A DNA stretch of 41,756 nucleotides from JARLFX01 sp036404255 (GTDB lineage Bacteria > Acidobacteriota > Terriglobia > Terriglobales > Acidobacteriaceae). The number at the start of each line of letters is the position of its first letter. Position 1 is the first letter of the stretch. The DNA lies in contig DASWOP010000186.1 in assembly GCA_036404255.1 (NCBI GenBank), forward strand, positions 1-41,756, given 5' to 3'. Under the pieces are notes generated by a model. It was given only the letters and a program-made list of their open reading frames with translations. It ran no database searches and was not told the DNA's origin. Below, piece by piece: positions 40,500-41,756 of the stretch. The position numbers and the translations under genes were made by a program.

Positions 40500-41756
40500 T
40501 TGCACTCGCTGTTTTGCAGAGCGGTCGTATCCGCCAAAAGGTTTAATGGCGGCGTTGTGTGCTTCGGCGCACTGCTGATTGCATTCTTGCTGGTGGTTCC
40601 TGCGGCCAACGCGGCGGCGATCTTTACTGTGACGGTAACGACGGACCCGGCGGGCGGGATTGCCTCCAACTGCACGGCAGGCAGCACCACGGATGCATCA
40701 TGCAGCCTGCGTGATGCGATTGCGGCTGTGAATGCGAACGGCTCTGCCGCGACGATTTATTTTTCACCGAGAGTGATCGGCAGCATTACGCTGACCCAGG
40801 GAACTCTGACGTTGAATGCGGGCACGGCGGCGAGCATTGTGGGACCGGGCGCAAATATCCTGACCATCTCCGGCAACAATAATTCAAATATTCTGCAGGT
40901 CAATGCGGGAGCGACGGCCTATGTGAGTGGGTTGCTATTCACGGCAGGGAATGCGATGAATGGCGGGGCGATCAGCGCCAGCGGCGACGTAACGATCCAG
41001 CAATGTGCCTTCCGCGCCAATCAATCGACGGCGGCGGGCGGGGCGATCTACGCTGACCATGCTGCACTGGCGGTGATGGCTGCGACATTCTATGGGAATA
41101 CGGCGGTGGGCAGCGGCGGAGCGATCTATGCCAACGCGGGGAGTGTGACGCTGAACAACAGCACGCTGGCGGAGAACAGCGCGATGGTGGCGGGCGGCGG
41201 CTTTGGCAGCCTACAGTCCGCGGTCACAATGACGAATACGACCGTTGCGGACAACCAGAGCACGGGCACGAGCGGCGGTGGTATGGGTATTGCTGGTGGC
41301 CTGTACCTGATGCAGGGCACGCTGGTGCTGGCGAATACGGCGGTTGCAGGGAATACGGCTGCATCGAGCTATGCGGATGTGTATCCGTTTGGCGCTATCA
41401 CAGATGGCGGCGGAAATTTTTACGGCACGAGTAGCTCGGCAGCATCGCTGAAGGATCCGAAATTGCTGGCGCTGGCTGACTACGGCGGTCCGGTGCAGAC
41501 GATGCTGCCGCAGCCGCTTAGTCCGTTGCTGTGCGCAGGTGGAGCGGTGCAGGCTGCTGCTGCCGGGCTGACGCTGGATGAGCGCGGAGCCCCACGGACG
41601 ACTGCTTACGGCACTACGACGTGTGTGGATTCCGGCGCAGCGCAGTCGAACTACGAAATCAGCTTTGTGCAGCAGCCGACATCGACGGTGACCAACGCGG
41701 CGTTTACTCCTTCGCCGACGGTGCAGTGGAAGGAGAGCAATGGGGCGCTGGTGGTG
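40500..41756 (+). CDS. Secreted beta-helix/adhesin-like protein, N-terminal part (runs off the right edge)
   Basis: 419 codons are present and the frame is open to the window end. A signal peptide with hydrophobic run FGALLIAFLLVVPAANA is followed by CSLRDAIAAVNANG, the CSLREA-type opening of many large bacterial surface proteins. Repeated right-handed beta-helix turns follow (GGAISASGDVTIQQCAFRAN, GGAIYADHAALAV, GGAIYANAGSVTLNNSTLAEN). An anchor-Q-like end, DYGGPVQTMLPQPLSPLL...LDERGAPR, then leads into an Ig-like start FVQQPTSTVTNAAF. The start is placed at TTG 40500, with GGAG eight bases upstream; GTG 40419 is in frame but less likely. It probably acts outside the cell in adhesion or glycan binding. 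Confidence 0.82.
   Translation, partial: MHSLFCRAVVSAKRFNGGVVCFGALLIAFLLVVPAANAAAIFTVTVTTDPAGGIASNCTAGSTTDASCSLRDAIAAVNANGSAATIYFSPRVIGSITLTQGTLTLNAGTAASIVGPGANILTISGNNNSNILQVNAGATAYVSGLLFTAGNAMNGGAISASGDVTIQQCAFRANQSTAAGGAIYADHAALAVMAATFYGNTAVGSGGAIYANAGSVTLNNSTLAENSAMVAGGGFGSLQSAVTMTNTTVADNQSTGTSGGGMGIAGGLYLMQGTLVLANTAVAGNTAASSYADVYPFGAITDGGGNFYGTSSSAASLKDPKLLALADYGGPVQTMLPQPLSPLLCAGGAVQAAAAGLTLDERGAPRTTAYGTTTCVDSGAAQSNYEISFVQQPTSTVTNAAFTPSPTVQWKESNGALVV

Overview
The window looks like chromosomal DNA of a member of Acidobacteriota, most likely class Terriglobia, family Acidobacteriaceae. This is inferred from high GC content, a Gram-negative envelope gene set (RND pump, OmpA-type protein, beta-barrel and lipoproteins), a bacillithiol-type YpdA reductase, a KimA-type potassium transporter and intergenic repeats carrying GGGGCTAAAGCCC. 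No tRNA, rRNA, CRISPR array, transposase or phage gene was seen. Gene density is high and no gene-free stretch exceeds about 300 bases.

Layout, left to right. (1) 1-2.3 kb: the 5' part of metG (minus strand) diverges from a YpdA-like reductase; the gap holds REP-like repeats. (2) 2.4-4.2 kb: a membrane histidine kinase, then a roughly 170-bp MITE-like element whose inverted ends contain the stop codons of both flanking genes. (3) 4.35-10.6 kb: a minus-strand export operon of RND permease, periplasmic adaptor, ABC ATPase and ABC-2 permease. (4) 10.9-13.6 kb: a small coiled-coil protein, a YdfG-like short-chain dehydrogenase and an OmpA-type coiled-coil envelope protein. (5) 13.8-17.2 kb: a minus-strand cluster of GT83-like lipid-dependent glycosyltransferase, REC-Hpt phosphorelay protein and NarL-type regulator. 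(6) 17.3-22.8 kb: a Ppx/GppA phosphatase overlapping SixA tail to tail, then a methyltransferase, a polytopic membrane protein and a GH57 glucan branching-type enzyme. (7) 23-25.3 kb: a BON/glycine-zipper lipoprotein diverging from a YtxH plus DUF948-like pair. (8) 25.3-29.7 kb: mnmA and a cysteine desulfurase (tRNA thiolation and sulfur supply) with kimA between them in the opposite direction. (9) 29.8-33.6 kb: a PL7 alginate-lyase-like lipoprotein with Calx-beta-like repeats, a DinB protein and an outer-membrane beta-barrel. (10) 33.7-37.8 kb: citrate synthase and several small membrane, zinc-motif or secreted proteins of unknown role. (11) 37.9-40.2 kb: an 11-heme cytochrome fused to a b-type membrane domain, followed by a monoheme cytochrome c, with a CRP/FNR-like palindrome upstream. 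(12) 40.5 kb to the end: a truncated secreted beta-helix protein.

The strongest leads are the multiheme electron-transfer unit with its palindrome and the start-codon hairpin of the divergent gene, the mixed RND/ABC operon without an outer-membrane channel, several genes whose -10 box lies 6-7 nt from the start codon (candidate leaderless mRNAs), the YpdA homologue with a changed cysteine pattern, and the MITE-like element. No wholly new multi-gene system can be proved from sequence alone; the multiheme/CRP locus is the best candidate for a poorly described respiratory module.
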